From NCBI GenBank assembly GCA_016795375.1, contig JAEUHJ010000239.1, positions 1 through 64,000 on the forward strand: DNA of 64,000 bases. The letters run 5' to 3'. This document shows positions 43,430 through 52,888 of this stretch, one piece after another. The position numbers were made by a program, and so were the translations under genes. The notes under the pieces were generated by a model that saw only the letters and a program-made list of their open reading frames with translations, made no database searches and was not told the DNA's origin. This stretch comes from Verrucomicrobiaceae bacterium. GTDB taxonomy: Bacteria; Verrucomicrobiota; Verrucomicrobiia; Verrucomicrobiales; Verrucomicrobiaceae. Position 1 is the first letter of the stretch, and each line of letters begins with the position of its first letter.

Positions 43430-44869
43430 TCACTGGCGGTGGTGTGCGGGCGGCTGTTTTGACCTCACGCGCAACATTGGCGGCGGGCGGGCTCCGTTTT
43501 CTTTCGTCGCGAAGGCATGCACCAGTCCGCTGTCGGCGGTTTCATCGGTTTCGCGGCAGATGATGAGCGTGGCGACCTGGTTCGTGTCAGCCGTGAGGAA
43601 CTCGACGAGTGCTTTGCCGCGCAGCTTGCGCGTGCCGCGGTTGATGCCCTGGGCGATCTCGAACCTGCCGAGGAGCTTCACCTTGGTGGCGACGGGTTGA
43701 TTGCGCCCGGCCTGCGCGGCGTCATGCGCGGGAGCGTTCTGCCAGGAAAGGCCGTTTTCCTCCCAGGTGTCCTGGGTTTCGTCGATGACGCCATACACTG
43801 CGAAGGTGCTGTCCGGCACGAAGCTGGCGAATCCGAGATCGCTGGGCTCGATGCTGAGCACGAGTTCCGCATCTTCGATCTGGCGGCCTGCAAACTGACT
43901 CAAATCAAAGGCGAGATAGACCTTGCGGTTCAGTTCTGGCTTCCCGGTCGTCCATTTCACTCGCATGAAAGGATGACTGCCGAATTCGGGTGTCTGCTTT
44001 GAGTTCGCTTGGATGTAACTGTCACGGCCGCGGCCGAACGCGGTCGTGATGGCCTGCCAGCCATCGCCGGAATCCATCACGGTCGCAGGTTGCCAGCGGC
44101 TGGGTTCAGGCGGGCTGTTGTCGGCTGGCTGGAGCTGGTTTTTGATCCAGCCGCGATCGAGGCCTTCACCTTTCACCAGTTTCTTTGAGCCTGAAATGCC
44201 CTTGTCCGCTACTTCGACGATGCCTTCGAGCACACGTACCATGTATTTGCCGTCTTCGTCGGCGCTGACGCCAAATTTAGTGCCCCAGTCGATGACTTTG
44301 GCTTCCTTGGTGTCGATGCTGAAGCCTTTGGCTTCAGGGGGCACTTCGGCCACGAGGGTGCCGCGGCGAAGTTTGCAGTTCATCGCATCGAGCACCTCGA
44401 CGGTGGCAGGGGCTTCGAGCACGAGTTCCGCACCGCTGTCGAAGCGCAACACGGCCAGCCCTTCGATCAGATCGAGCATGCCCGGTCTCAGGCGAGCGCC
44501 TTCCACCGTGGGGAGGCTGCTGCCGGCCCATTGGCACTGCTGGGCACGAATCAAGGTGGCCACCGTGCCATCGCGGCCGTTTTGCAGCCAGACAAAGCCA
44601 AACGTGACGCAAGCGGCCGCTGCTGCTGTGATGACATGACGCCACCACACTGGTTTTGCTGTTGGCCGGGCCTCCATGGTGGTCGCAGGGTGCCAGGAGT
44701 CGTCAAAGGTCAGCTCGGCACGCTGCAGCAGAGCTTTTGCGAAGAAGGCGCGTCCTTCGGCGGAGTCGCGCAATCCGGCCTCCAGCTCGGAAATCTCCTC
44801 CGCGTTCAGTTTTTGGTCCGCGTGGCGCTCAGAGAGTTCCAGCATGCGGAATTGCTCAGCAGGCTTCAT
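43430..44869 (-). CDS. FecR-like anti-sigma/signal protein with C-terminal DNRLRE-type domain
   Basis: A 479-residue inner-membrane protein. The short cytoplasmic N-terminus (KPAEQFRMLELSERHADQKLNAEEISELEAGLR) is of the type that binds ECF sigma factors. A transmembrane helix follows near 74-95 (HVITAAAAACVTFGFVWLQ). The FecR domain at about 125-240 includes LIEGLAVLRFDSGAELVLEAP, CKLRRGTLVAEVP and IDWGTKFGV. The C-terminal part, about 290-479, with VYLAFDLSQFAGRQIEDAELVLSI and TWEENGLSWQNAPA, matches DNRLRE/CBM96-like surface domains. The start ATG at 44867-44869 is 2 bp after the sigma-factor stop, so the pair is translationally coupled. Confidence 0.88.
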   Translation of the reverse strand: MKPAEQFRMLELSERHADQKLNAEEISELEAGLRDSAEGRAFFAKALLQRAELTFDDSWHPATTMEARPTAKPVWWRHVITAAAAACVTFGFVWLQNGRDGTVATLIRAQQCQWAGSSLPTVEGARLRPGMLDLIEGLAVLRFDSGAELVLEAPATVEVLDAMNCKLRRGTLVAEVPPEAKGFSIDTKEAKVIDWGTKFGVSADEDGKYMVRVLEGIVEVADKGISGSKKLVKGEGLDRGWIKNQLQPADNSPPEPSRWQPATVMDSGDGWQAITTAFGRGRDSYIQANSKQTPEFGSHPFMRVKWTTGKPELNRKVYLAFDLSQFAGRQIEDAELVLSIEPSDLGFASFVPDSTFAVYGVIDETQDTWEENGLSWQNAPAHDAAQAGRNQPVATKVKLLGRFEIAQGINRGTRKLRGKALVEFLTADTNQVATLIICRETDETADSGLVHAFATKENGARPPPMLRVRSKQPPAHHRQ

Positions 44870-44871
44870 GC

Positions 44872-45396
44872 TCAGGCTCCTTCCAGTTTGAGTTCCTTCT
44901 CCATGCAGGTCATGAGGTTCATGCGGATGCGGCTCAGGGCGCGATACACGGCTCCTGCGGTGCTGCGGATGCGTTCTGCGACGCTGTTGATCTCCATGTC
45001 CTCGTAGTAGCGCAGTGTGATGAGCTGCCGGTGTGCGGCGGGCAGTTTCGCCACGCAAGAACGAAGCACGTCACGGCGACGGTCAGCATTGTCGCTGAGC
45101 TTTGAGATCTCGTCGTGAAGCAGCTCCAGGATTTCATCGCTCAGGGGCGTGGCTTCGCGCTTTTTCTGGCGGCGATGAGTCAGCACTTGATGAAAGGCCG
45201 TTTTGCGCGCCCAGGCGAGAAAGTTCGTGCCCGTCTCGAACTGGTCGAAACAGCGCCAAAGGATCATTTTCGTCTGCTGCAGGATGTCATCCGCGTCATG
45301 CGGGTCCTGCACGAGGCTGTAAACATAGACGCCCAGCGCACGGTCGTGGTGCGTGAGGAGTTCGAGGAATTCCTGGGTGCGGTCGGCTTGAGACAT
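44872..45396 (-). CDS. ECF sigma factor (sigma-70 family)
   Basis: A 174-residue extracytoplasmic-function sigma factor. Region 2 has DPHDADDILQQTKMILWR and FLAWARKTAFHQVLTHRR; region 4 has LPAAHRQLITLRYYEDMEINSVAERIRSTAGAVYRALSRIR, a typical helix-turn-helix. The style fits the Verrucomicrobiota/Planctomycetota-specific group often found next to FecR-like proteins. It would direct polymerase to its own promoter and to secreted-function genes when released by the downstream partner. No -35 box could be assigned in the 112-bp upstream gap. Confidence 0.93.
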   Translation of the reverse strand: MSQADRTQEFLELLTHHDRALGVYVYSLVQDPHDADDILQQTKMILWRCFDQFETGTNFLAWARKTAFHQVLTHRRQKKREATPLSDEILELLHDEISKLSDNADRRRDVLRSCVAKLPAAHRQLITLRYYEDMEINSVAERIRSTAGAVYRALSRIRMNLMTCMEKELKLEGA

Positions 45397-45508
45397 GGCG
45401 TGGAAACATCAGGGGTGGGCGGGTGGTGCTTAACAGGCCGTCGCATGGCCGTTTTGGACAAAATATCGCGCGCTAAGTGCCGGCGGTCTTAGCAAGCCAA
45501 GGCGGGGG

Positions 45509-46441
45509 TCACTCCGCCGGCGCTTCGATCGTCGCGTCGATTTTTTTGAGCGCGGCCCAGATCTCAGGATCTTCAGGGTGGCCGTTGAAGAGCACTTTGC
45601 CCTCGGGGGACAGGAGGATCATGCGCGGGATGGAATCGATTTCGAAAGCCTTGGAGTAAGGACGATCGGCGGGTTCGACAAGCCAGGGCAGGGTGGCATT
45701 TTGCTCTTTGCGGATGCGTTCGGCGATGGATTCTGCGTTTTCGTCATCCTTGTTCATGGCGGCGACGACGACGCCGTGTGCGGAGAGCTTTCCGGCCTTT
45801 TTTTTGAGCGCGGGCATCAGATTCATGCACGGACCGCACCAGGAGGCCCAGAAGTCGAGCAGCAGGGCTTTCTTGCCGCCGAGTTGATCGTGCAGCGTGG
45901 TGGCCTCGCCCAACGAAGTGGTGAGCGGGATTTTCAAATCAGCGACGAGAGCGTTCATCTTCGACTCACGCCGGTATTTCTCGATGGATTGCAGGAAGAC
46001 GGGCGCCTGTTTCGGATTGAGCCAGATGGCTTCGAGGATGTTTTGTTTGAAGCCGGCCTCGTCCCTGGCGTCGCCTGCTTTGAGTGCCTTGATGTAGGCG
46101 ATGAACGAGGTCACGGCCCCGGCGTCCGGCAGCATGGCGGCGCTGGCGGAATCGAAGCTGGCGGCGAGGATTTCGACCTCCGGCAGGATTTTCACGAGGA
46201 ACTTGGTGTCCTGGTGGCGCAGACCCCAGACGAGCTTTGCCTCGATGACCTGCTGGCGTGGCACGCCGGCCTTGTTCGCCTCCCTGGCGAGCGCGAGGAG
46301 TTCTTCCTCCGTCGTGTCCTGGGCGAAGAGGCGTTGCACGAGGGCCTTGGCCCCGGCGGCGGCTTCCTCGGCTGGCGTGGCCTGGGCGCGCAGGGAAGCA
46401 TGGCCGAGAGCGAGGAACAGGATGCAGAGGAAGGAATTCAT
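45509..46441 (-). CDS. TlpA-family thioredoxin-like protein with N-terminal helical domain
   Basis: Exported 310-residue protein; the signal peptide is at residues 1-20 (MNSFLCILFLALGHASLRAQ). Residues 21-165 are helical and unassigned. Residues about 172-305 are a thioredoxin fold with LLLDFWASWCGPCMNLMP (active-site CGPC at 202-205), VVVAAMNKDDENAESI, the cis-Pro region SIPRMILLSPEGKVLFNG, and a final helix. It probably reduces periplasmic disulphides, as in cytochrome maturation or a peptide-associated role. Divergent from the DUF1080 gene across 111 bp. The open frame upstream of 46441 has no signal. Confidence 0.87.
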   Translation of the reverse strand: MNSFLCILFLALGHASLRAQATPAEEAAAGAKALVQRLFAQDTTEEELLALAREANKAGVPRQQVIEAKLVWGLRHQDTKFLVKILPEVEILAASFDSASAAMLPDAGAVTSFIAYIKALKAGDARDEAGFKQNILEAIWLNPKQAPVFLQSIEKYRRESKMNALVADLKIPLTTSLGEATTLHDQLGGKKALLLDFWASWCGPCMNLMPALKKKAGKLSAHGVVVAAMNKDDENAESIAERIRKEQNATLPWLVEPADRPYSKAFEIDSIPRMILLSPEGKVLFNGHPEDPEIWAALKKIDATIEAPAE

Positions 46442-46552
46442 GGTGGCGGATCGTTCCGCCTTCGACGAAGGGTGTCGAGCGGAAAGACCGCTTTGACGCG
46501 ATGGATGAAAGATGTCATTCGCGCGAGGCGACTCCTCCGCCCTCACTCAACC

Positions 46553-47986
46553 ATGAAACACACACTCACCCTGACTTGCATGCTCGCGGCGGCCACGTTT
46601 GCCGGAGCTGCGGACAACACTCCGCCGGAAGGCTTCACGGCATTGTTTAACGGCAAAGACCTCTCCGGCTGGTATGGCTGGGGCACGGAAGATCCCAACA
46701 ACTTGTGGAACAAGACGCCCGAGGAGCAGGCAGCTTATAAGAAGCAGTCCATCGAAGGCGGCCTCAAGGATGCGAAGGGCAACGACAAGGGCGACCACCT
46801 CAACGCGCACTGGAAGGTGGAGAACGGCGAACTCGTCAATGACGGCAAAGGCCTGTATCTGACCACCGACAAGGACTACGGCGACTTCGAGCTGTGGGTG
46901 GACTACAAGATGCTCCCGCTCGGCGACAGCGGCATCTATCTGCGTGGCATTCCGCAGGTGCAGATCTGGGATTTCACCGAGAAGGATGGGAAAGCAGCGG
47001 CGCTGGGCAAGCCGTTCGGCTCCGGCGGCCTCTGGAACAACAAGAATCCCGAGGGCAAGAACCCGAGCAAGCTGATGGACAAGCCGCTCGGCGAGTGGAA
47101 CCGCTTTCACATCAAAATGATCGGCGAACGAGTGACCGTGACCTTCAACGGCGAGGTGGTGGTGAAGAACGCGGTGCTGGAAAACTTCTTCGCCAACCGC
47201 AAAGCGGGCTATCAAGCCTATGGCAAGGTGAAGGCCGAAGATGCCGGTGCCAAGAAGCCGAACGGCTGGATGGTCGATCCCGCCTTCGCCAAAGGCCCGA
47301 TCCAGCTCCAGACGCATGGCAGCGAGATCCGCTGGAAGAACGTGTTCATTCGTGAAATTCCCGCCGAGGAGGCGAACAAGGAACTGGCCGCACGCGATGC
47401 CGAAGGCTTCGTCGAACACGTCAACGGCAAGGATCTGAGCAACTGGCAGGGCGCGGTGGACAGCTATGAAGTGAAGGATGGCGCGATCACCTGCAAACCC
47501 GGCAAGGGCGGCGACCTGCTGACGAAGGAGGAATTCGAAAACGGCATCATCCGCGTCGAGTTCAAGCTGCCGAAGGCGGGCAACAACGGCATCGCTCTGC
47601 GCACACCGCTGGGCGGTCATTCCGCCTCCGACGGACTCGAACTCCAGGTGATCGACAGCGACGGCTACAACGCCAAGCAGGCAGCCGCGGGCAAGAAAGG
47701 CCTCGAGCCTTACCAATATCACGGTTCGCTCTATCATTGCGCCGCCGCCAAGCACGGCTACCTGCGTCCGGTCGGCGAGTGGAACTTCCAGGAGATCGAA
47801 ATCGACGGCCAGAAGATCAAAGTCACGCTCAACGGCACGAAGATTCTCGACGTGGACATCAGCACCTTCGACCGCAGCCAGATCGCGCATCCGCCGAAGG
47901 GTCTCGACCACACGAAGGGCCTCATCGGTTTCGCCGGTCACAGTGATCCCGTCGTGTTCCGCAGCTTCAAGGTGAAGAACAAGTAG
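46553..47986 (+). CDS. Secreted protein with two DUF1080 (3-keto-disaccharide hydrolase-like) domains
   Basis: A 477-residue exported protein with signal residues 1-19 (ending TFAGAAD). Two DUF1080 concanavalin-like domains are arranged in tandem. Domain 1, about 25-265, begins GFTALFNGKDLSGWYGW and includes YGDFELWVDYKMLPLGDSGIYLRG. Domain 2, about 275-477, begins GFVEHVNGKDLSNWQGA and includes NGIIRVEFKLPKAGNNGIALR and GLELQVIDSD. DUF1080 proteins are now known as 3-keto-glycoside hydrolases or lyases in related phyla; for this copy that is inference. Both copies keep the NGKDLS and G-D/N-SGI/NGIAL-R motifs. A textbook terminator follows. Confidence 0.9.
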   Translation: MKHTLTLTCMLAAATFAGAADNTPPEGFTALFNGKDLSGWYGWGTEDPNNLWNKTPEEQAAYKKQSIEGGLKDAKGNDKGDHLNAHWKVENGELVNDGKGLYLTTDKDYGDFELWVDYKMLPLGDSGIYLRGIPQVQIWDFTEKDGKAAALGKPFGSGGLWNNKNPEGKNPSKLMDKPLGEWNRFHIKMIGERVTVTFNGEVVVKNAVLENFFANRKAGYQAYGKVKAEDAGAKKPNGWMVDPAFAKGPIQLQTHGSEIRWKNVFIREIPAEEANKELAARDAEGFVEHVNGKDLSNWQGAVDSYEVKDGAITCKPGKGGDLLTKEEFENGIIRVEFKLPKAGNNGIALRTPLGGHSASDGLELQVIDSDGYNAKQAAAGKKGLEPYQYHGSLYHCAAAKHGYLRPVGEWNFQEIEIDGQKIKVTLNGTKILDVDISTFDRSQIAHPPKGLDHTKGLIGFAGHSDPVVFRSFKVKNK

Positions 47987-48013
47987 GGTCGGCAGCGCTC
48001 GATCGATTCACAG

Positions 48014-48045
48014 CCCGCCAGTCCGGGAGGTCTGGCGGGTTTTTT
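48014..48045 (+). terminator. Intrinsic terminator after the DUF1080 gene
   Basis: CCCGCCAG (48014-48021) pairs with CTGGCGGG (48032-48039), followed directly by six T residues (48040-48045). It is 27 bp past the DUF1080 stop and also separates that gene from the convergent topoisomerase gene. Confidence 0.92.
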
Positions 48046-48066
48046 GTCGCAGGTGCCTGCGTGACG

Positions 48067-50013
48067 TCACGCCGCTTCGGCAAGCTCGGCGGGCGCTTTG
48101 GTCTCGTGGAACTCGAGCTCTTTCTCGACGCGCAGGTTGTCCACGATGTGGGCCTGGCGTTCAGGGGTGTTTTTGCCCATGTAGAAGGAAAGCATCTCCT
48201 TCACGCTCTTGTGCTTGTGCTCGCTGGGAACCGGGTTGCCGCCGGCGTCGGCCACATCGCGGATGGTGATGGGCTCCAGGCGCATGTTCGGCCCGATGAA
48301 GTGTTTGAACTCATCGGGACTGATCTCGCCGAGGCCTTTGAAGCGGGTGATCTCGGCGTTCTTGCCGCAGATGTGGATGGCGCGCTGGCGTTCCTCGTCG
48401 CTGTAGCAGTAGAAGGTCTGCTTCTTGTTGCGCACGCGGAAGAGCGGCGTCTGCAGGATGTAGAGATGGCCTTTGCGCACGAGTTCCGGGAAGAACTGCA
48501 GGAAATAGGTGATCATCAGCAGGCGGATGTGCATGCCGTCCACGTCGGCATCGGTGGCGAGCACGACGCGGTTGTAGCGCAGTTCCTCAAGGTCTTCCTC
48601 GATCTGCAAGGCGTTGGCGAGCAGGTAGAACTCCTCGTTCTCATACACGACCTTGCGCGTGAGGCCGTAGCAGTTGAGCGGCTTGCCACGCAGGGAGAAA
48701 ACGCCCTGCGTTTCGACGTCGCGGCTTTTGGTGATGCTGCCGGAGGCGCTGTCGCCCTCGGTGATGAAGAGTGTGCTTTCGTCGCGGCGCTTGTCCTTCG
48801 TGTCGAAGTGGATGCGACAGTCGCGGAGCTTCTTGTTGCAGACCTTGGCCTTGCGGGCGTTTTCACGGGCGGCCTTCTGGATGCCGCTGATCTCTTTGCG
48901 CTCCTTCTCGTTGGCGCTGATCTTTTCCTGCAGCGCCTTGGCGACGTCGGCGTGCTTGTGGAGGAAGTTGTCGAGCTGGGAGACGACGGTGTTGAGAATG
49001 TGGGTGCGCAGGTTGCGGCCGTTGGGCTCCATGTGCGTGGAGCCGAGCTTCGTCTTCGTTTGCGACTCGAAGACAGGCTCCTGCACCTTCACGCTGATGG
49101 CGGCGATGATGCTGCCGCGCACGTCGGCGGGATCGAACTGCTTTTTGAAGAACTCGCGGCACTCCTGCACGATGGCTTCGCGGAAGGCGGCGATGTGCGT
49201 GCCGCCCTGCGTGGTGTTCTGGCCGTTGACAAAGCTGTAATACTCCTCGCCGTAGCCGGTGCCGTGGGTGAAGGCGATTTCGACATCCTTGCCGTCGATG
49301 TGGATGATCGGATACTGCGGCTCCTCGGTGAGCTTCGAGCGGATGAGATCCATCAAGCCGTCCTTCGACTTGAATTTCTCCTCCCCGGCCGGCGTGCGCA
49401 AAACGAGTGTGAGGCCCGGATTGAGCCAGGCGTAGAAGCGCAGCATCTCACGCACGAAATCGACGCGGAAGTGCGTGTCCTCCGCGAACATCTCAGGATC
49501 GGCGCGGAAGGCAATGCGCGTGCCGTTTGGTTCGTCGCAGGACTTGGGCTTGCCCATGTCGTATTGCACGAGGCCCTGGCTGAATTCGATGGAGCGCGTC
49601 TGTTTCTCGCGCACGGCCTGGATCTCGAAGAACTCGGAGAGGGCGTTGACGGCCTTGATGCCGACGCCGTTGAGGCCGACGGAGCGTTTGAATGCCTCGC
49701 TGTCGTATTTGGCGCCGGTGTTGATCTGCGCGGCGCATTCCAGGAGCTTGCCGAGCGGAATGCCGCGGCCGTAGTCGCGGACGGTGACGGTCTGGTCCTC
49801 GGCGATCTCGATGTCGATCGTGTTGCCGAAGCCCATGACGTGTTCGTCGATGCAGTTATCGACCACTTCCTTGAGCAAAACGTAGATGCCGTCCTCGGGC
49901 AGCGATCCGTCGCCGAGTTTGCCGATGTACATGCCGGGGCGCAGGCGGATGTGCTCGCGCCAGTCGAGGGATTTGATGCTGTCTTCGGTATAGTTGTGAG
50001 CGGGGGAAGCCAT
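48067..50013 (-). CDS. parE: Type IIA DNA topoisomerase subunit B (ParE/GyrB-like)
   Basis: A 648-residue ATPase subunit. GHKL motifs: [35 protein letters not shown]. The transducer domain carries the lysine switch in [14 protein letters not shown] motifs are [12 protein letters not shown], with PLNCYG-type text [11 protein letters not shown], and [14 protein letters not shown]. The C-terminus has QRFKGLGE-type text [14 protein letters not shown]. Length and lack of the GyrB insertion favour ParE or a short GyrB; the A-subunit gene is not adjacent in the window, so which enzyme it forms is unresolved. Its stop lies 22 bp from the T-run of the opposing terminator. Confidence 0.9.
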   Translation of the reverse strand: MASPAHNYTEDSIKSLDWREHIRLRPGMYIGKLGDGSLPEDGIYVLLKEVVDNCIDEHVMGFGNTIDIEIAEDQTVTVRDYGRGIPLGKLLECAAQINTGAKYDSEAFKRSVGLNGVGIKAVNALSEFFEIQAVREKQTRSIEFSQGLVQYDMGKPKSCDEPNGTRIAFRADPEMFAEDTHFRVDFVREMLRFYAWLNPGLTLVLRTPAGEEKFKSKDGLMDLIRSKLTEEPQYPIIHIDGKDVEIAFTHGTGYGEEYYSFVNGQNTTQGGTHIAAFREAIVQECREFFKKQFDPADVRGSIIAAISVKVQEPVFESQTKTKLGSTHMEPNGRNLRTHILNTVVSQLDNFLHKHADVAKALQEKISANEKERKEISGIQKAARENARKAKVCNKKLRDCRIHFDTKDKRRDESTLFITEGDSASGSITKSRDVETQGVFSLRGKPLNCYGLTRKVVYENEEFYLLANALQIEEDLEELRYNRVVLATDADVDGMHIRLLMITYFLQFFPELVRKGHLYILQTPLFRVRNKKQTFYCYSDEERQRAIHICGKNAEITRFKGLGEISPDEFKHFIGPNMRLEPITIRDVADAGGNPVPSEHKHKSVKEMLSFYMGKNTPERQAHIVDNLRVEKELEFHETKAPAELAEAA

Positions 50014-50187
50014 GAGCGGGCGGGGCAGGGTGGGAAATGGCGGAATGTGCGAACTGAGATGGCAGGGACGGGGATCGAGGTCAAGTGGTCAGGAGAGGCC
50101 GCAGGATGCCTCTTTGATCGCAGGTTCGCGATGTCCAGGCTGCTGCCTGTCCATGTCTTGCGCAAAGGCGCGGGAGATGTCCGGCTG

Positions 50188-51372
50188 TCACGCCTTCACT
50201 GCGGCGACGATCTTCTGCGCGGCGTCGGACAGGTCTCCGGCGCTGGTGATTGCCAGGCCGCTGGCTGCGAGCGTGGCCTTGCCGGCCTCGACGTTGTTGC
50301 CTTCGAGGCGGACGACGAGCGGGATGCCCAGCGAGACCTCCTGCGCGGCGGCGATGATGCCGGTGGCGATGATGTTGCAGTCCATGATGCCGCCGAAGAT
50401 GTTCACGAGGATGCCCTTCACATTCGGGTCGCCCAGGATGATCTTGAAGGCTGCGGTGACCTGCTCCTTCGTGGCGCCGCCGCCGACATCGAGGAAGTTG
50501 GCCGGCTCGCCGCCGTGGAATTTGATGATGTCCATCGTGCTCATCGCCAGACCCGCGCCGTTGACGAGGCAGGCGATGTTGCCGTCGAGGCCGATGTAGT
50601 TGAGGCCGAACTCGCTCGCGGCGACCTCGCGCGGGTCCTCCTCCGTCGTGTCGCGCATTCCGACGACGTCTTTCTGGCGGTAGAGGGCGTTGTCGTCGAA
50701 ATTGAACTTCGCATCGAGCGCCACGACCTGGTTGTCGGTGGTGATGGCGAGAGGATTGATCTCCACCAGCGAGCAGTCGCTCTTCAAATAGAGGTTCCAC
50801 AGGGCGGTGAAGAGCTTCACGGCCTGGCTGGCGAGCGCGCCGCGCAGGCCGAGCGAGCTGGCGATCTTGCGGCACTGGTAGCCCTGGAGGCCGAGCGTGG
50901 GATGCACGAACTCCTTGAAAATCTTCTCCGGGGTCTTTTCGGCGACCTCCTCGATGTTCATGCCGCCTTCCGTGCTGGCGATGATGGCGTGGCTGCTGCT
51001 GCCGCGGTCAAACAGGATGGCGAAGTAGTATTCCTTCGAGATATCGACCGACTTGGCGATGAGCACCTTGCTCACGAGCTTGCCGTCCGGGCCGGTCTGG
51101 TGGGTGACGAGTGTCTGGCCGAGCATCTTGCCCGCGATCTCCTGCGCCTGCTCCGGGGCATCGACGACATGCACGCCGCCTTTGAAGCCGTTTTTGAAGG
51201 TGCCCTTGCCACGGCCGCCGGCGTGGATCTGCGCCTTCACGACGAGGCCCGGGCCGCCGATCTCACGCGCGGCCTTGCCCGCCTCCTCCGCCGTGCTGGC
51301 GACGATGCCTTTGGGCGTCGCGACGCCGAACTTTTCAAACAACTGCTTGGCCTGGTACTCGTGGATGTTCAT
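50188..51372 (-). CDS. sucC: Succinyl-CoA ligase beta subunit
   Basis: TCA-cycle enzyme subunit that carries the nucleotide-binding ATP-grasp domain and forms succinyl-CoA/succinate with SucD. The N-terminus is canonical: [17 protein letters not shown]. Family text follows: [18 protein letters not shown]..., LYRLFD-type sites, [27 protein letters not shown] and [40 protein letters not shown]. At 394 residues it has normal length. The ATG at 51370-51372 starts this conserved segment; the longer frame is spurious. sucD, normally immediately downstream, is absent: 174 bp of non-coding DNA and then the topoisomerase gene follow. Confidence 0.94.
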   Translation of the reverse strand: MNIHEYQAKQLFEKFGVATPKGIVASTAEEAGKAAREIGGPGLVVKAQIHAGGRGKGTFKNGFKGGVHVVDAPEQAQEIAGKMLGQTLVTHQTGPDGKLVSKVLIAKSVDISKEYYFAILFDRGSSSHAIIASTEGGMNIEEVAEKTPEKIFKEFVHPTLGLQGYQCRKIASSLGLRGALASQAVKLFTALWNLYLKSDCSLVEINPLAITTDNQVVALDAKFNFDDNALYRQKDVVGMRDTTEEDPREVAASEFGLNYIGLDGNIACLVNGAGLAMSTMDIIKFHGGEPANFLDVGGGATKEQVTAAFKIILGDPNVKGILVNIFGGIMDCNIIATGIIAAAQEVSLGIPLVVRLEGNNVEAGKATLAASGLAITSAGDLSDAAQKIVAAVKA

Positions 51373-51608
51373 GGGGGGAAAGGGGAGCGCGACAGTAGAA
51401 GCGCGGCCCGAAGCGTCAAGGCTCATTCCCCACGCTGGCGAAAATGCGCAGGGCTTGCGCATGAAATGAGCAAGAAGGTCGGGGGTGTGTTTTTCCAGGG
51501 GGCAGGCCAGGTCCGCTGGACTCATCATGGCAGCCGGGACGGCTGCACCACACTTCCCCGAAAATGCGGCGCTTGCCGTGCCGGACAGGCTGCGGCATAA
51601 CGCCGGGC

Positions 51609-52283
51609 ATGCGAATCGATGTGGTCACCCTTTTCCCGGAACTCGTCTCCGTCCCGATGGGGCTGAGCATCATGGGGCGCGCGCAGAAAAAGGGGCTGCT
51701 CGATCTGCGAGTGCATGATCTGCGCGATCAGGGGCTCGGAAAGCACCGCCATGTGGATGACACGCCCTATGGCGGAGGGCAGGGGATGGTGATCCGTCCC
51801 GAGCCGGTGTTTGAGACGCTGGACAGACTCGACACGCCGGAGGCGCGCATCATCCACCTGTCGCCGGCGGGGCGGCGCTTCGATCAGACCATGGCACGCC
51901 GTCTTTCCGCCGAGGCGCATCTGATTTTTCTCTCAGGTCATTACGAAGGCGTGGATCATCGCGTCATCGAACACTGGGTTGATGAGGAGATCAGCCTCGG
52001 CGATTATGTGCTGACGAACGGCGCGATCGCCGCCGTGGTGGTCATGGACGCCATCGTGAGGCTGCTGCCGGGGGCGCTGGGGGACGAGATGAGCGCGGTG
52101 GAGGAAAGTTTCGGCCCCAGCGGCCTGCTCGAAGCTCCTCAATACACCAAGCCGGCGGAGTATCGCGGCCTGCCTGTGCCGGAGGTTCTTCTCGGCGGCA
52201 ACCACGCCAAAATCGCCGAATGGCGCGAGAAGATGGCGCTGGAACGCACGCGGGCGAACCGGCCTGATCTGCTGGGAGAATGA
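51609..52283 (+). CDS. trmD: tRNA (guanine-N1)-methyltransferase TrmD
   Basis: SPOUT methyltransferase modifying G37 of tRNAs with a purine-rich anticodon context to prevent frameshifting. [13 protein letters not shown] at the start, [40 protein letters not shown] and the knot motif [27 protein letters not shown] are all classical. 224 residues. rimM, rpsP and rplS, its usual operon partners, are absent from the window. It is divergent from sucC and 89 bp before tRNA-Ser. Confidence 0.96.
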   Translation: MRIDVVTLFPELVSVPMGLSIMGRAQKKGLLDLRVHDLRDQGLGKHRHVDDTPYGGGQGMVIRPEPVFETLDRLDTPEARIIHLSPAGRRFDQTMARRLSAEAHLIFLSGHYEGVDHRVIEHWVDEEISLGDYVLTNGAIAAVVVMDAIVRLLPGALGDEMSAVEESFGPSGLLEAPQYTKPAEYRGLPVPEVLLGGNHAKIAEWREKMALERTRANRPDLLGE

Positions 52284-52372
52284 GATGCGGCCACGGGTGA
52301 CATTTCGTTTGACGCAATCACCCTCAACACGCTAAATACGCGCCTCGCAAGCCTCCAGGGGCGGCGAGCAAC

Positions 52373-52465
52373 GGTGAGGTGGCTGAGTGGTCGAAAGCGG
52401 CGCTTTGCTAAAGCGTTGTACGGTCAAAAGCCGTACCGAGGGTTCGAATCCCTCCCTCACCGCCA
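52373..52465 (+). tRNA. tRNA-Ser (anticodon GCT)
   Basis: Class II tRNA with a long variable arm. The acceptor GGTGAGG pairs with CCTCACC. The anticodon loop TTGCTAA has anticodon GCT at 52407-52409. The variable arm pairs TACGG with CCGTA around TCAAAAG. The T-arm has GGTTCGAATCC. The discriminator is G52462 and CCA is encoded at 52463-52465. A T-rich stretch follows at once. It decodes AGC/AGU codons. Confidence 0.97.
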
Positions 52466-52698
52466 TTTTTCTTTCTGCTTCCGGCGAACCGGGATGACGG
52501 CAGACTCCTCCCCAAAGGCGCTCCATGAAGCCCTTTTCCCCCCACGTCCCGCCCGCGCTGTTCCATGGTCCGCGCTGCGTCATCTTTCTCCGCCAGCATC
52601 AACAACGGCGCCAGACGCAGAGCCGTGCTGATGAGCTGGCAGTTGGTCAGCAGGAGGCAGGCGGAGATGGAAAGCAGCAGTCGGATGGTCCGGGACAT
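52408..52698 (-). CDS. Possible small lipoprotein whose frame runs into the antisense of tRNA-Ser
   Basis: A 96-codon minus-strand frame starting with a good lipoprotein signal (RTIRLLLSISACLLLTNC, lipobox LTNC) followed by LISTALRLAPLLMLAEKDD. The last third translates the antisense of tRNA-Ser (GEGGIRTLG...), a well-known artefact peptide, so the C-terminus is probably not functional or the real protein ends differently. Only the lipoprotein signal supports it. No family was recognised. Confidence 0.4.
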   Translation of the reverse strand: MSRTIRLLLSISACLLLTNCQLISTALRLAPLLMLAEKDDAARTMEQRGRDVGGKGLHGAPLGRSLPSSRFAGSRKKNGGEGGIRTLGTAFDRTTL

Positions 52699-52888
52699 TC
52701 CGTGTGTTTAGCACGGAGAGTCCTGGCAAGTAAACATTTTTGATCCATGCCCCGCAGGCCGCGCCTGGATTCATGCGTCGGGCAGGTTCTGTCGCAGGAT
52801 GAGGGGCCAGGGCGAAACTTGGTCTGCCCAATGAACCAGAAGCAGGATGTCCGCCCCGTGCGTTTGTTTGCACCACCGGCATTCCCGT

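Noticed and set aside
48061..51600. Very long plus-strand open frame (1179 codons) across the topoisomerase and sucC genes
   Set aside because: It is the antisense of two clearly conserved minus-strand genes, with no family text; high GC leaves few stops in this frame.
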